A stretch of DNA of 64,000 nt, from contig KL647310.1 of the NCBI GenBank assembly GCA_000727475.1, positions 1,694,849 through 1,758,848 on the forward strand, in the 5' to 3' direction. Shown piece by piece: positions 13,401 to 25,669 of this stretch. The notes under the pieces are model-generated. The model was not told the origin of the DNA. It was given only the letters and a program-made list of their open reading frames with translations, and did no database searches. The DNA is from Sarcocystis neurona. Its lineage: Eukaryota > Apicomplexa > Conoidasida > Eucoccidiorida > Sarcocystidae. Within the stretch, counting starts at the first letter, position 1. Each line of letters opens with the position of its first letter. The translations under genes were made by a program, and so were the position numbers.

Positions 13401-16400
13401 GGAAGCGTCTGGGACGTTGCCGGGCGTGTCTATATAGAAAACGTAAACTGTCAAGTAATGAACAGTAGCTGACCTCCACATGTGTACAGATGGCAGATCC
13501 TGGAACTACAGCCATAGAAAGGTGTTCCTCACAAGTATCCGCTTCATCTCCTTTTGCCCCCGACACCAACTGATGAGAGAGCTTGACAGTTACCGCGCCA
13601 CTCTAGTATCACGTTGGTACATCTGTTTCCCTGTATCCTGTGAAGAACAGGCGGTCCTGCACAGGGCTGGCGTGAATCTCGCTTTTGGATCTCTTCCACA
13701 TCTGACTCGGTGTAGCTTCTCTGCTCTACACCAAGAACTTGCCCAATAAACAGGTATCCTGTACTCTGTTTGATACTGTATAGACCACGAACGTCCGTAC
13801 GCACCAGCGTATGTGCGCATGAGTGTCGGTTTTTCGGACGTGTACCTGACCACTGTATAGGGTGTCAGCTGCGATATACAAGGAGCAGTGCCTTGCTACG
13901 CAGTTGAACTATGTGGAGTGATGGCATATAGTCAGAGGCAGGTGGAAGGCCCCCAGATCCAATAGACGGGACGTTACAGCGAAAGGATGATGGTACGATT
14001 GGACGCCGTCCACGGTTATTTAGAGTGTAGGGGCGCGGTGGAAGTGAGAAAAGAGCACGTCCCGTCAGCTACACTGGGTAAACTGGGCCGAACTTGCATT
14101 GTGCGGTTGGTCCTTAATACGCGCTCGTCGAGCAGGGTGTGCGACTTGTTATAGTAAGCTTCCTACTCGCTCCGTGCCCCTCCTTCTACAGGCTCTCTGC
14201 ATTATAAGCAGAATTATCTTCGTTCGGTCTGGAAGAAGAAGCTACTGTCCGGTGTTTGCTCTCCCGCGTGTGGCCATGCTCGAATCAGTCCCGGTCTCTG
14301 GCAGAAGTAGTGCCCGGGGTTAAGGAACAATACCCGATTCGATAGGGCGCTCCCCTGCCATCAAGACTGCTATGGACAACGTGTCATAATTGTAAAACGA
14401 AGAATCCGTGGTATCAACCGCTGGCACAAATCGTGTGCAATTCTCTGTGGAGGTGGACAGAATCGTCAACACACATCTAATCACACACAGCACCATATAC
14501 CGAGACACTTTCAATAATGGTGGGCAGAGAAGATGAAGTATGAGGGAGAAGTTAGCAGCGCTGGAACGGGGAAATGTGTACGTGGGGCTGAGGAGTGCTT
14601 TCATGAGCTGCAGTGAACCTCTTCTTATTGAATGGGGACACAAGTTATAACCGGCTAGCACAGAGCTTCCTTGATGATTGCTGGTTACGCAGACGCCACT
14701 TGTGCCATGACATTCACCCATGGGCTACGTGGGCAGATTAGCGCAAGTGTGGACTGCAACCTCCTATATGGGCGGCCTTCAGAATTCACGGCGAGTGGGT
14801 TCGCCCACTACTCGAAAGTCACTCTCGAGATCTGTGGACACTTTTTCAACGCCATGCTCTCTCTGTATCGGCGGACAGCAAGTCGCTTTTCCTCAGTTAC
14901 TGATTCCTCCCAGATAGTGTAATTCAGCATATAACTGCTCCCGTATATTGTGCACAATTTTTGACTCCCTGCACAGGAGCTTGCAGCGGACAGGCTGACT
15001 CCGCATGTCAGGGTGTTAGATAACATCGCGGCCCTTCGTACGTCAATTCCCAGCTGCAAGCAGCGTGGAAACCGTTGGGGCATCCGTGTACTTCCTCAAA
15101 AAGAAACCTTCCTGCGTTCCCCCCCGTTGTTCAGCGGTCGCTCGCGCACGAAGCCGTAAGCATATACATGCACAAATATCTACAGTCTTACACGTGCGTG
15201 TAATGCGCCGTTTCACTTTTCCTAGGTGTATGCCGGCGTGGGTGCACACAACTCTAAACGCTGCGCGTGAGCCGTGAGCTGCTCCAACAATGAAAGAAAC
15301 AACCAGCTGTGTCTTGAGTGCCAAAGATAACACTTTCGCCTACGTTGTACACTGAAAACAAAAACCAACCCGATACACTCTCCGCAGAACGGCGGCTTTC
15401 TGCGTCGGGTAAGCGGCGGCTTGTGCCAGCCGGCACGCATATTACAAATGCCACGTGTGTCCGGGATACGATCACTGATGTGCCACGTCAACAACGAATC
15501 TTTGACAGAAAATGACAGCACAGTATAATGCCTCCGTCGCTTTCAAAAGGAGGGCTTCACGCGTTGCTTCGCCGAAGTTACAGTGCCCCGACCTAAGATC
15601 AGGCACGTGTTACGCCGACAAGAAACATCCGACAAAAATGTTGGCAACACAGTATAACTCCTTCGTTGCTTCCAAAAGGAGTGGTTGAGGCGTTACTTCA
15701 CTCAAGTTTAACAGCGATCCAGAAAGGAAGTAGGGAGGAGCCCTACTCCTCCGTGTCAGGGCCGAAAACCAAGCTCGGGATGAATTTTTTGTCAGGCTAC
15801 GTTGGTTCCCGTCAGTTGCACATCACGAAACCGTGTACACGGCGTCTTTTTGCGAGCTATCAAGATATCAGCCACTTTTCGCGCGCCACACCCTGAGGGT
15901 GTGCCGTAACAAGTCAACATACATTTTTGTTATGTGATTCTTAATGCGACGCGTAGGACGTACATTCCCTTTTTCTACACCACCATACGAAGCTGTCAGT
16001 GGTGCGCGTTACCCCGTCCAAACTGCTTGCAACTTCCGGCGACGATGTGGCCTCGCACATCACTGGTATTTATGAGACTGGAATAGTGAGTTCGCCCCCC
16101 CGGATCCGTGTTTCTCGTTTGTCGCCGTTTAAAAGGGATAGTTCTCCCTTTGTGCCCTGTTGCTTTATCCGACCGACGCTACGTCTCCCAAGTTTCGCTT
16201 CTCCCACTGCAGCAAGTCCTTTTTACGCCTCCACTTTATCCCTACGGTTGTGACGATTCGTCGTAACTACTTCTAGTTGAACTACTGATCTTACGGTTGC
16301 GGACTGCTTTTCGCATCAGTGTCTCACAGAAGTATGTGGGACTTCATTTCCCTTGGGGGGCTTGTACTGAACAATCGTGCACCCGTAGCGGCTCACCATC

Positions 16401-16900
16401 GCTTTACCGGTCCTTCACATTCGTTCTTTTCTAGTCCACTTTCAGTCGACTTTACTCCTGAATTTCTCCTTTTAAACGGCAGCCCCTTCCAGTCCCTTCT
16501 CACTACCCGTGCGCCCATGTGCAACCTTGCGTCGGAGTGGCACATTGGTGTCGTCGTCTGAAGTCGCTCATTTCGACTGTGATACTAGACGAGGGCGGCA
16601 GAACAATACGATTCACTTGCAGGTTACTTAGGGGTGGGTTTGAATTCTGGGAGCCCACCACCTGCGTATCTTCGTAACGCCGCATGTAAGCGTTCCAATC
16701 GGGATGACGCTCGCGGTGGCCACACTCCGCAGGGGACGTGCGCGAAGTGCCTTATATTCCGCTCCCAGCAGATCCCCTCTCACGCGTTTGTACGCTAGCA
16801 ATGTTGAGTGTGCGGCTTATGCGTTCGATGGAACTTTTTACTGCCGTTGGAGGCGTTTTGATGTACTTAAAGCAGTTGGTATGAATAATAGGGCAACATT
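10210..16900. other. Gene-poor interval between divergent genes
   Basis: This stretch separates laforin (minus) from the 17092 gene (plus), so both promoters should lie here, though I recognise no promoter motif. ATG-started minus-strand frames exist at 11012-10491 (173 codons) and 14721-14320 (133 codons). A purine-rich stretch with short plus-strand frames lies at 11060-11660. None shows a family motif or splice context that convinces me. A TA run sits near 12428-12450. The interval also contains the 129-bp-period repeat listed separately. Confidence 0.45.
15521..15717. repeat. Diverged direct repeat, period 129 bp
   Basis: CAGTATAATGCCTCCGTCGC followed by TTTCAAAAGGAG at 15521 recurs in altered form at 15650, with about 70 bp alignable in each copy. 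Both copies sit downstream of an A-rich stretch. I see no terminal inverted repeat or coding capacity, so assignment to a mobile element is not supported. Confidence 0.6.
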
Positions 16901-17091
16901 TCTTCTTTGTTGCCGGCCCTCGTCATTCGACTTCCTCCGCAGCTTTGCACGCGCTGCAGTCTCAATTATCGGTTTTCTGCTTTAGTCGAAATCAAGACCG
17001 TCTACGATTTCCCAGTGTTTGGCGAAAGAAGCTCGCCTGTTTCCCAGCGGTTAAACCCTGCGAAGGACCTGTCTTGGATCTTATTTCAAGT

Positions 17092-19152
17092 ATGCAGTCG
17101 TGCACAGCGACGCCAGGAGATGCCGGGGGAAAGCAGCAGGGCCTCCCGTTTCAGCCCGAAAGTGCGCTCTCAGACATCGGCCGGTGCTCCTCTCTCTCTG
17201 ATTTGCGTTGTACTGCTTCCTCACTCGTTTTCCCACCAGACGTCTGGTCAGATGGCACAACGCATTCTGACGAAACATACTCCCCCATGGTAACCAGAAA
17301 CGACATTTCACCTCCGAGGGACACACTTTCCAGCTGTATCAATAAAACTGAAGCCACTGCCAGCAATCACACCACCGAGACCAGCGCCCTTTTCGGCGAC
17401 ACCAGCGCTATCCAACGCGAAAGCAAAACCGTTTCCAATCATGAAAGCGCCATGGACAACGATGGCAACGGCATGCAGAGCAGCCCTGTCCATTTGAATG
17501 GCAGCAGTACTCGTAACAGCGGCAGCACTACCGAGACGCACGCATCCAATGTAGGTAATAAGGCCAGTGACCGCTATGGTGTGCATTCGTCAGGAGGCCC
17601 AATACGGGGGGAGGAGGACTGTAGAAATGGCGAAGAAGTACGCGGTGTCTCCCCAGCAGGACGGGTGGATGATGGTTGTCGGCGTGATGGGCTGCTTTTC
17701 TTCATCAGCAGCGAGAAGTACGCTGACAACGCGGAAACCAGCAGCAACGCATCAGAAAACAACGGTGAGGCAGATCGAGAAGAGTCTGTGCTGCCACGGA
17801 ATTTCTTCCCATTCAATAATCTGTTCGCCGCAGCCGGATGGGGTTCCGGGGGTGGGTGGTTCTTCAACGGCAGCGGCCTTTTTACAACTGCGGATGTTTC
17901 TTCTGACGTAACAGCAGGAGAAGCAGGCAGGAGCACAGTGGAACAAGCACCAGCAGGGGTGTACCTTCCTCGACTCCCTGCGATGCCTCCCTCTCGCAAA
18001 GTCCTAGCTCCTCTTCTGTCCATTGGCAAAGTAGCGGCAACGCAGAAGAACATTGCAGGGGAGCAGGAGAGTGCGCAGCAGCACGAAACCACTGTGGGCA
18101 GACCGGCTGTGGAGGGTGCTGTACTGCTGGCGGCTCCTTGGCATCAACAGGAGCGCCGACATCGCGAACAAGCGCGTATGAAATTTAAACGAAGGCGCGT
18201 GGAAATGCTTGCAAGAGGGCCTTTGAGCAATAAGAGTGTTGAACTGCAGAGGAGGAGCAGCGTCAATACATTGCAGCATAGTGCAGGAACAAGCGTTAAT
18301 GGTAGCAGCCGCATCTCGAGCATTTCCCTGTTGACGAAAAGTGTGGGCAGCGTGTTGTGGAACTGCCTTTGCAAGCTGCTGCGCAGTCGCTTCTCCTTCG
18401 TCTCCACTTCGGCCGCGGCTGCTGCCGCCGCTAGCAAAGCAGCGAAAAAAATTAGGAGATTTCCAGGCATTTTTCGGTTCTTCAAAGAAAATGCAGTAGG
18501 ACTTGCACTGCAGGACTTCTCTGTGAGGGACATCGTGAGGCAATGGTTTTCCTCACTGCTCCTCCTCTCTGAAAAACAATCAGCTGAAAAACCTGTTTTT
18601 TTGGGTCCCGTACAGGTCAACCGTTTCCAGCATACAGCGGCGACAGTGCCACAGGGGCGTTTCTCCGGGGAGTACAGCGTCGATTCTGCCACGTCCTCTT
18701 GGTCGCCTACGGCTGCCGCCTGCACTGCTAATGCTTACGTATTTATCACGCCTGAGGCAGGGCGTCTGCTATGGCGTTCTGCTTGCTCTCTAATAGTAAA
18801 CCCGGTAACAGCAATGTACTTCCAGTGCTACCGCCTTGCGTCATTAGGAACAGTAGTATATGTGACATCTGTCGCGCACTGGTGGCAACCGCAGCTGGGA
18901 ATTCGCCGTACGTTGGATGTGTTGGCTGTATGTGTCGTATCAGGAATTCACGTAGTGGTGGCCTGCGTACATGCAGCACCACCTGTGCTGCTGCTTTACA
19001 TGGTACTCTGCTGCGCAGGAGTCGTGTGTTACCTGCTGGGGTGTTCCCTCGCTTTTCAAGGTCTTCACGAGGAAGCTGCTGTCTGCCATGTCGGCTTGCA
19101 TTCCTTGTGCACAATTGCTAACCTGCTGCTGTACTACACTATTGCGGGGTGA
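17092..19152 (+). CDS. Low-complexity protein with four C-terminal membrane spans, function unknown
   Basis: A 686-aa single-exon model starts at the ATG at 17092. The frame is open upstream to 16945, and a good acceptor (TTTTCTGCTTTAG, ending 16985) lies there, so an upstream exon is possible. The first two thirds are hydrophilic and rich in Ser, Asn, Gly and Thr with coccidian-type runs, including a seven-Ala run. The last 115 residues form four hydrophobic segments at about 575-595, 609-627, 631-652 and 660-684. Between spans 1 and 2 is HWWQPQLGIRRTLD (about 596-609). This W-P-G-RR-D pattern resembles uncharacterised four-span proteins I have seen in protists and algae, but I cannot name a family. 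There is no N-terminal signal peptide. The frame ends at a TGA, and no credible splice continues it. Confidence 0.65.
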   Translation: MQSCTATPGDAGGKQQGLPFQPESALSDIGRCSSLSDLRCTASSLVFPPDVWSDGTTHSDETYSPMVTRNDISPPRDTLSSCINKTEATASNHTTETSALFGDTSAIQRESKTVSNHESAMDNDGNGMQSSPVHLNGSSTRNSGSTTETHASNVGNKASDRYGVHSSGGPIRGEEDCRNGEEVRGVSPAGRVDDGCRRDGLLFFISSEKYADNAETSSNASENNGEADREESVLPRNFFPFNNLFAAAGWGSGGGWFFNGSGLFTTADVSSDVTAGEAGRSTVEQAPAGVYLPRLPAMPPSRKVLAPLLSIGKVAATQKNIAGEQESAQQHETTVGRPAVEGAVLLAAPWHQQERRHREQARMKFKRRRVEMLARGPLSNKSVELQRRSSVNTLQHSAGTSVNGSSRISSISLLTKSVGSVLWNCLCKLLRSRFSFVSTSAAAAAAASKAAKKIRRFPGIFRFFKENAVGLALQDFSVRDIVRQWFSSLLLLSEKQSAEKPVFLGPVQVNRFQHTAATVPQGRFSGEYSVDSATSSWSPTAAACTANAYVFITPEAGRLLWRSACSLIVNPVTAMYFQCYRLASLGTVVYVTSVAHWWQPQLGIRRTLDVLAVCVVSGIHVVVACVHAAPPVLLLYMVLCCAGVVCYLLGCSLAFQGLHEEAAVCHVGLHSLCTIANLLLYYTIAG

Positions 19153-20100
19153 AAAAGGGAAAAGGGAAGGCACGGCGGGTTTGCTTTGCAGTGAGTAGCG
19201 GCGACTCTCTTCGCGTCCAGGCGCTGCTGGTATTTTACGCTGTAGGTGTGGCAGGCGACGAACACTGGCAACGAAGAACTCTGGGTTCACTGCTTGTGAT
19301 CAATTCTGTCTGCCACACGAGCCGTCTGCTGCGGTGTCTTGCTATCCTGGTGGGGCGTGCCTGATACTCTGCAGTTGCGTTTTCTACACCCTAGCCACGT
19401 CTTGAGTTGCTCATGTTCAAGGCTTGCTTCTCTGCTTCTAACGGTCGTTTCCATACGTCATCGATCAATGCCCTAGACTGCGCGCCCCGCAGTCTGTAGT
19501 AGTTCTCTGTCTTCACCAGTTGCATTATTTCTTCACATACCCTGTGTAGTGCCTGCGTCCTCATCGATGCTGGGTTCTAAGCTGCAGCTGCGGGATTCGC
19601 AGCGCGCTTGTCCACCTCGTGCTTCTTGAGTTGTTGATTATTTTTGCTAGTGATACTCTGAGTAACAGCTGCGCTTCTTGTGGCGTTTGGCTTTTCCGTA
19701 TATCTTTTGTAACAGTTTCCTCTTACGCTTGTCGAGAAGAAGTACGCAGTAACTGCGTGTGCCGGCGTGATCAGTGCTCCTGTTGATAGTAGTCCATTTG
19801 AATGTCAACCTTTGAAGTTTTGCTTTTATGTACTGCTGTGCTATGTTGCAGCTGCGCATGTTGCAGCATTGTCTTAAAACCGCGGGTGTTCTGTGTGGCT
19901 GAAAGCAGTCCGTACTATCGGTTGTGCATCTGCTACTGTGGGACGTACTTTAATATGTCTTCGCTGTTCTGTACTGCTGTGTCTCACCGGAGACCTGGCA
20001 ACAGCAGCAGCAGCCGGTGCGGCTGCACGACAGTGCTGACAGTTGGATGAGAGTATGTTCCACATTCCCACTTATGTGATTGTTGCCCGTGCAAAGACCG
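19153..20100. other. Interval without a supportable gene
   Basis: A short frame at 19149-19364 has hydrophobic residues and follows directly on the previous gene. The only splice that would join it uses a 47-nt intron with a weak donor, so I treat it as non-coding. The remainder is T-rich with scattered stops in all frames. Confidence 0.4.
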
Positions 20101-20110
20101 GACTACTGCT

Positions 20111-22312
20111 TTGCCGAAGGAACATCGACCGTCCACACAACCTTCACGTGGTGGTGCACTCGACAGTCAATGTGCTGAAGTAGGTGCGGCTACTGTCACT
20201 GTAGCAGAAGACGGTGTCACCGACACAGCGGAATGCTACGTGTGGAGGCAGACTGCCTTCCTGCAAACAACACGCAGGGAACGCGAAAGCAGTAGCGAAT
20301 TTTCGCCCGGCACGTCAGAGGTTTCCTGACTCACAACACCGTTAACAATGCACGTACTCACGAGCAGCTAACAACGAGGCAGAGGTAGCAGCCGACGCGG
20401 CAGCACCCACCGTAACCGGCGTCGGGAATATGTGCAGCGGCACCAGTGACCGCGGCAGCCGTAGCAGTAATGACACGGGGCTAACTAGGAAGAACAGCAG
20501 CAGCCGGGCGTCGGGAGGAAGCAAGACAGTTGTAAATATGGATGCGAAGCCTCCCCGTAAAGCTCAAGCAGCCGTGGGAGCAGACCTACCTTTTACCAGA
20601 ACTGAGGGAAGTGCAGGGTGACAGAAGAGAGTTTTCCAGGTAGTGTAGCACATCATGATTCTTCTGTGAGGTGGTGCAATGGACTTGCCAGTGCGATAGA
20701 ACTGAGCTCAACAGCAGCTCTCGAAGCATGAAGAGAGGTAGCAGCGACAAGAGCTTACCCCATGTTCAGCAGTCCTGCAGCTGGTGGAAGGGGCTCAGCG
20801 TAGACGGGAGGGAAACAGAAGGGCATGGGTCCGGGGGAAGGAGCGGTCGATGGCAGTAGCTACGTGCTTTTGTAGCAGTGTTGAAGAATTTCTGTTGCTG
20901 TAGATGTGGCGGAGGGAGTTGTCTACACAAGAGAGGTAAGCATAAATTTATGGAACTGCAGCAGCACCTAGTGTGAGAACATCCAGTATTGACGTACGTT
21001 GACCCGGTATACGCTGATATTGGTGGAGTCAGCAAGCGACAGAGGAGTTCTGTAGAAAGAGAAGCCAGAGATGAGGAATTATAGCTATGCACAAGAATGC
21101 TGCAGAAATTGCGTATACGGGAACGCCCCCTCAAACCTGTGAACAGAATAAACCTTTGGAGCTTTTTGAGGGGCAACGCCTTTTATTCGACAAAAGATGA
21201 GCCTCACGAAAGGATTTCTAACTGTACAGTAACAACCGGGCAAACAACAGGTGGGCACAAGGCGCACCATACAGAAGGCATGAAATAGCATGACGGAGGT
21301 GTAGAAATATCCCAGTGCTCTGCGGAAGAGCTGAGGAAGTGCATAGATGACGAAGAACTTTTACTGGCCAGTGTAAAAAACTCTAGGGGCTGTTGCGCAT
21401 TCGGGGAGGGATTGCCAACGTGTAAGTGGCAGAAAAGCCATTGACTAAGTAACCGCGCGTTTTACGAAGGTTCACTTACATACCTCGAAGACGTGGATGC
21501 TGCTGATGCGCTAGTGGTGCAGGAGGAAGAGGTACTGACAATGTTTCGCTGCTAAAGTATTTTGCACGTGAAGATAGAGCATGCACTGAACTCCTGCGTC
21601 TGCCGCTACACACTGAAGAAGGAATTTCCGCGTGTAGATGCCGTTTCCGCTGCCGCCTAAGAGACACAGCGGGCGCACAGACGCACTACTACGACTACCA
21701 CTACTACTACTACTGCTACTACTACTACTAAGGCTACTACAGTTACAACCACTACTAGTAATAATACTACTTTACTGCTGCAGCACTTGATAGAGAGAAA
21801 GCTTTGTGAAACGACGCAGTCCTGGGGTGGATGTCAGTGTGTGCGCGGGCCACTCATTTGGAAGCTAACCTACCCAAGAAAGAGTACTGTGGCTTTCTTT
21901 AGTTTGCGCATCGACTCTGGAAAGAGACGCGGTTCCACTCCACGGAACGCAGGAACGTAGTTCGACGCACCTGTCTACTCGTGCAGAAGAGCAGCAGGCA
22001 GCGAGAAAACATGATTGCGAGTGGAAAAAGTACGCAGGAGACCAGAACACTATGCTGCAGCTTCTCTCGCTAAGTAGGACCAACGCCCTCAAATATTATA
22101 CGCAGAAAAGCTGTAATGCTGTGCTAGAGAAGGAGAGAGTCTTATCGATCCTGTGAAGAGAGTTGTGCACTGAAGTTTTGAATTTTCCAGCTGGGATGGA
22201 TGACAGTTCGTTACGCTGTACCTACGCACACCAGTAAAGGAGAGTGTGCAGCTCATGTTGGACAGGGAGGTGGAGTGAATAGAAGAGCGCTTCACCCGCT
22301 TTTAGTGCAATT
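20111..22312 (+). CDS. Probable multi-exon gene, or decayed gene, exons not joinable
   Basis: Several short plus-strand segments look coding. They are 20111-20329; about 20346-20621 (NEAEVAADAAAPTVTGVGN); 21087-21200 (NAAEIAYTGTPPQTCEQ); 21305-21420, which ends at a GTAAGT donor after GEGLPT; 21475-21531 (YLEDVDAADALVVQEEE, before GTACTG); about 21923-22150 after a TTTCTTTAG acceptor (AEEQQAARKHDCEWKKYAG); and 22194-22312 after a TTTTCCAG acceptor. Compositions are charged and non-repetitive. I could not link them with phase-consistent introns longer than about 50 nt, so the interval is either a gene with very short introns or a pseudogene. I recognise no family. Confidence 0.4.
21685..21775. 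repeat. ACT/CTA trinucleotide tract
   Basis: An imperfect run of ACT triplets with interruptions (ACC, GCT, AGT) covers about 90 bp. It lies between two coding-like segments. A tract of the complementary AGT type occurs at 24958-25033. Confidence 0.85.
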
Positions 22313-23057
22313 CTAAAACATGGGGCGACAGGTGGCTGACGTAATCTTGTAAATTGTTTAGTGCGGGCGAAGTTGCGATTTTCAGCCGTAAATCTCCGCA
22401 ACCCTGAGAAAACACTTCTTATTTGTGGGCACTAATTTGGGCTTCCACTGTGGTAGGCTGTATAGCGGTCCTGCGTTTATGTCAGTGTACTCCTGCACTG
22501 GGTCGAGGTCACCGTTGTAGCCCGTTGGTCGCTCCAGCGTATACATACGCTAGAGAAGTGACGTGCAGTATGCCATTCGTGTCAGCCTAGGCGTCTGATC
22601 CCTCTAACCGGGGCTACGCGTGTCATAGCCAGTCTTCCTTCTACGGGTAACAACATTCAGTACCCTTCCGCTGACCCAGACTTCAGAAAAACAGAACGAA
22701 AGGTGGCGGCCCTTCTGTCACAAAGAAGAGGTAAACGAATGCAAAATCAGTAAAGTCTACTAGACACCAATAAAGAGAAATTGTGGGGAACTGATTATAA
22801 ACATACGTATCAGACACCTTTACGGAGCAAAGGGTGTCCGCAGCACAGAAGGGCAGCCGCCCTACATAATTCTTTTGCGCATCCGTCTTTGATGTTCGTA
22901 GTACCTACTCATTAGTAGTACATATCTTGCACCAGTGTACTGCTGTCTGACTAGTGGCGGTACGAGAACTATCCAACGCCTGCGTATATACACGTACGCC
23001 TATACTTTCAACTCTGATGCTTCCTCTGCGTTGGAGGAACGCAGCGCGTTGATGCAC

Positions 23058-23178
23058 CTGTTCGACACAAGAGGTGCGTAGGTCGCTGAAAGCCATGACA
23101 TTGGGTCCGCCGCATACCAAAAGGACAGTGGACGTCGAATATGTCTCTGTCCAGCGTCACGCGTACAAGCTTTACCTC
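23058..23178 (-). CDS. Candidate exon, unrecognised
   Basis: After a good acceptor (TTTCACTGTTTACAG, exon from 23178) one frame reads EVKLVRVTLDRDIFDVHC. A second acceptor (GCTGGACAG, exon from 23146) opens another frame reading TVLLVCGGPNVMAFSDLR, up to a possible GTGCAT donor after 23058. This second frame stays open to 22905. Only one can be right, and I cannot decide. The position and strand suit the gene that may start at 27365. Confidence 0.3.
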
Positions 23179-24957
23179 TGTAAACAGTGAAATTTGGGTG
23201 TTAGGGCATGCCACATGCTGGGTGCAAGTCCAGCGTATCCGCATGTGTATACAAGCGTATGTAGATTGGGTGGTTACAATTTGGTCACCTTCTGTACTTG
23301 CGACCACGAGCATTTGAGTGAGTACGCATACGGTTGATGCTTTCTGTTTGTACATGCTACATTTATGTGCGGATATAGAAAGGTGCTTTCTCCTGCAAGA
23401 ACCTCCCGTAAACAAGCAGAAGGAGACGTTTCTTATACTGCATGTTCTTCCCGTTGGTTTAGACACGTGTAATTTCCCCACCTGAGGGAGTATGATCTAT
23501 GATCTCCATCCACCTGCTTTTGCTCAGTAACCCATGTTTTTTACTCAACCTGTTTTTCTTTTTCGTATCCTTACCACATTTTTTCCCGTGTGATGTTCCG
23601 CTGTACAAGCTCCATTGTACATAGCTTGCGTGTCCTGCCTGTGAAATACGGGGTCCTACCTTTTGCGGCTTCTGAGAAGTTGCGGGAAGTCACGATGCGT
23701 GTCACCACGTTTATTTCTTGCCAGAGAAGGTGGACTAATTCCGTATCCCAGTACTAGTTCTGTTGCGTGAGGAGTTAGGACGTTTTTTCGCACTGCCTAA
23801 AGAACTTACAAATACGTCGTCATGCCTGCCTATCGTTTTCTTGTCTGCATAGGCTGCAGTACGTTCTCTTCTCTCACTTGTTAGTCTGCCAGGGACGACA
23901 TCCGCTTACCCCGCTTCTTTTCAAAAGGAGTAGTTAAGTTTCCCTGTACCACGTACTATTCTGGTGGCCGATCCGGGAACTTTGTTACACAGAATAGGTT
24001 GCTTTCAACCATGATAGTGACTTCGTGTACCAAAAAAGCTGCGATAATTTGTCGAACGTGATTCTTCGTCGTATCATTTTTTCTCTCACTCCACTAAGTT
24101 GTCTGCATGCAGCAGTTTAGACGTGCCTAGACGAAGCGGTGCCGCAGAAAATCGCTGTAAGTCATCTCCTGGCCAGGTGCACAACGAAATTTCACAAGCT
24201 GCAATTGAAGGTGTGTGTGCATATATATAGAGAGACAGTGGGAACAATGCAGGCATCGGTCGGGAAAGCGCACACAGGTAAGTTTCATACGGGTGGACGT
24301 AAAAGACTGTTACGTAGAAGCTATTTCCTCAATATGAGAACGTTCGTATGCTTCATATGCAGGAAACCAAATTGAACGCTTCCCAAGCTTCAAGTTTAAA
24401 ACACGTAGTAGACTTTCACTGTTGAAGGCCCGTAGCGAAAAGTGTCAACACGCATCCTAGCGTTTGAATATGCTCCATTGTGCGCCGCGTTATTCACGTG
24501 ACAAAGCTGTTTTTCCACCTTCAAGGGATGACAGCATAAATACGAAATCCCGTGGAGGCCCACAACAGGAACACCTCTAAACCCTCTGTGATCAGTTTAC
24601 ACATCTCCTGTAAATGCTTGGGCACATACATATACTCATACACACGCGTTTTCTAGCGTGCCACATGTTCCAAGGAACCGCGCAGGTCACCCTCTGCTTG
24701 TGACCCTCCCACTACTGAACGACACATCAACACTATTAGTGCATGACAATGAAGTTTGTTACTTATATATAGGTACTTGTTGATTTCCGTCTTTCTTGTA
24801 GTCGACTAATCTCATGCGAGCGAGAGCAGTGCAAATCACTGCCTCAGTAGGAGACGCAGGAACGACTATTGTCTACCGTTATAACGTGTATTACACTTAT
24901 TACGAGGGAACTGTTTGTGTCCCCGATAACACAGCACAGCCTGCAACGTGAGACCAT

Positions 24958-25033
24958 CAGGTGTACTAGTAGTAGTCGTGACCTTTGTAGTAGAGGTAGG
25001 AGTAGTAGAAAAAGTACTAGTAGTCGTTAAACT
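24958..25033. repeat. AGT/TAG trinucleotide tract
   Basis: About 75 bp of imperfect GTA/AGT triplets, the complement type of the ACT tract at 21685. It lies outside any predicted exon. Confidence 0.75.
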
Positions 25034-25669
25034 GTGTGCGGTGCACCTATGAGTAAAGAGAGTATGGACGGTTCCCTGTTGCAGTCACAGCTGGTGCGAA
25101 GAGAATTGCAGACTACAGACGTTTCACAGTTCGAAAATTAGCTCTTCAGGCTATGTTCCCTTGTCTGGGGGCAATCTGGATATCCACGCTATTTTAACAG
25201 GCGAAGGGGTGCATTCACTACTGCGCTTCTCTTCACCTGTCTACCTCTACCTGATCAGCCCTCTATCTCCTGCGCGTTCGCTTAACTCCTCCCCGATCTA
25301 TCTAAACCTTCATGCATCTCCCTCCATACAATTGCATCGACACACGTGCATGCTTGTGGTGTGTGTCAGTGCCTTAACAACAGAAGGACATTCTGCGGAG
25401 AGTGTGAAGTCGCTGACGTGGATCAAAAAGTGTGAGCGCAAACCTACGTGAGCACGTGGAAGCTTGCAAGACGTGTTTGAGTCTTGGCTGCTGCCAGCCT
25501 CCGTAGACCTACACCCTTAAATGGAAGCTTGCAGTACGTTACGAGTCTGGACTGCCCTGCCAGCCATCATGCAAGTGCACGTAGTCATAAACGTGTATTT
25601 GTGTACAAATATATATATATATATACATACACAAACTTCCGTGTGCGGTAAAAGCTTCCGGCATCTTAC

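Noticed and set aside
19149..19364. Continuation exon of the 17092 gene
   Set aside because: The only in-phase join needs a 47-nt intron with a weak donor and an odd acceptor, and it adds nothing recognisable.
23921..23945. Possible third copy of the 15.5-kb repeat (TTTTCAAAAGGAG)
   Set aside because: Only about 13-20 bp match, which is not enough to claim a shared element.
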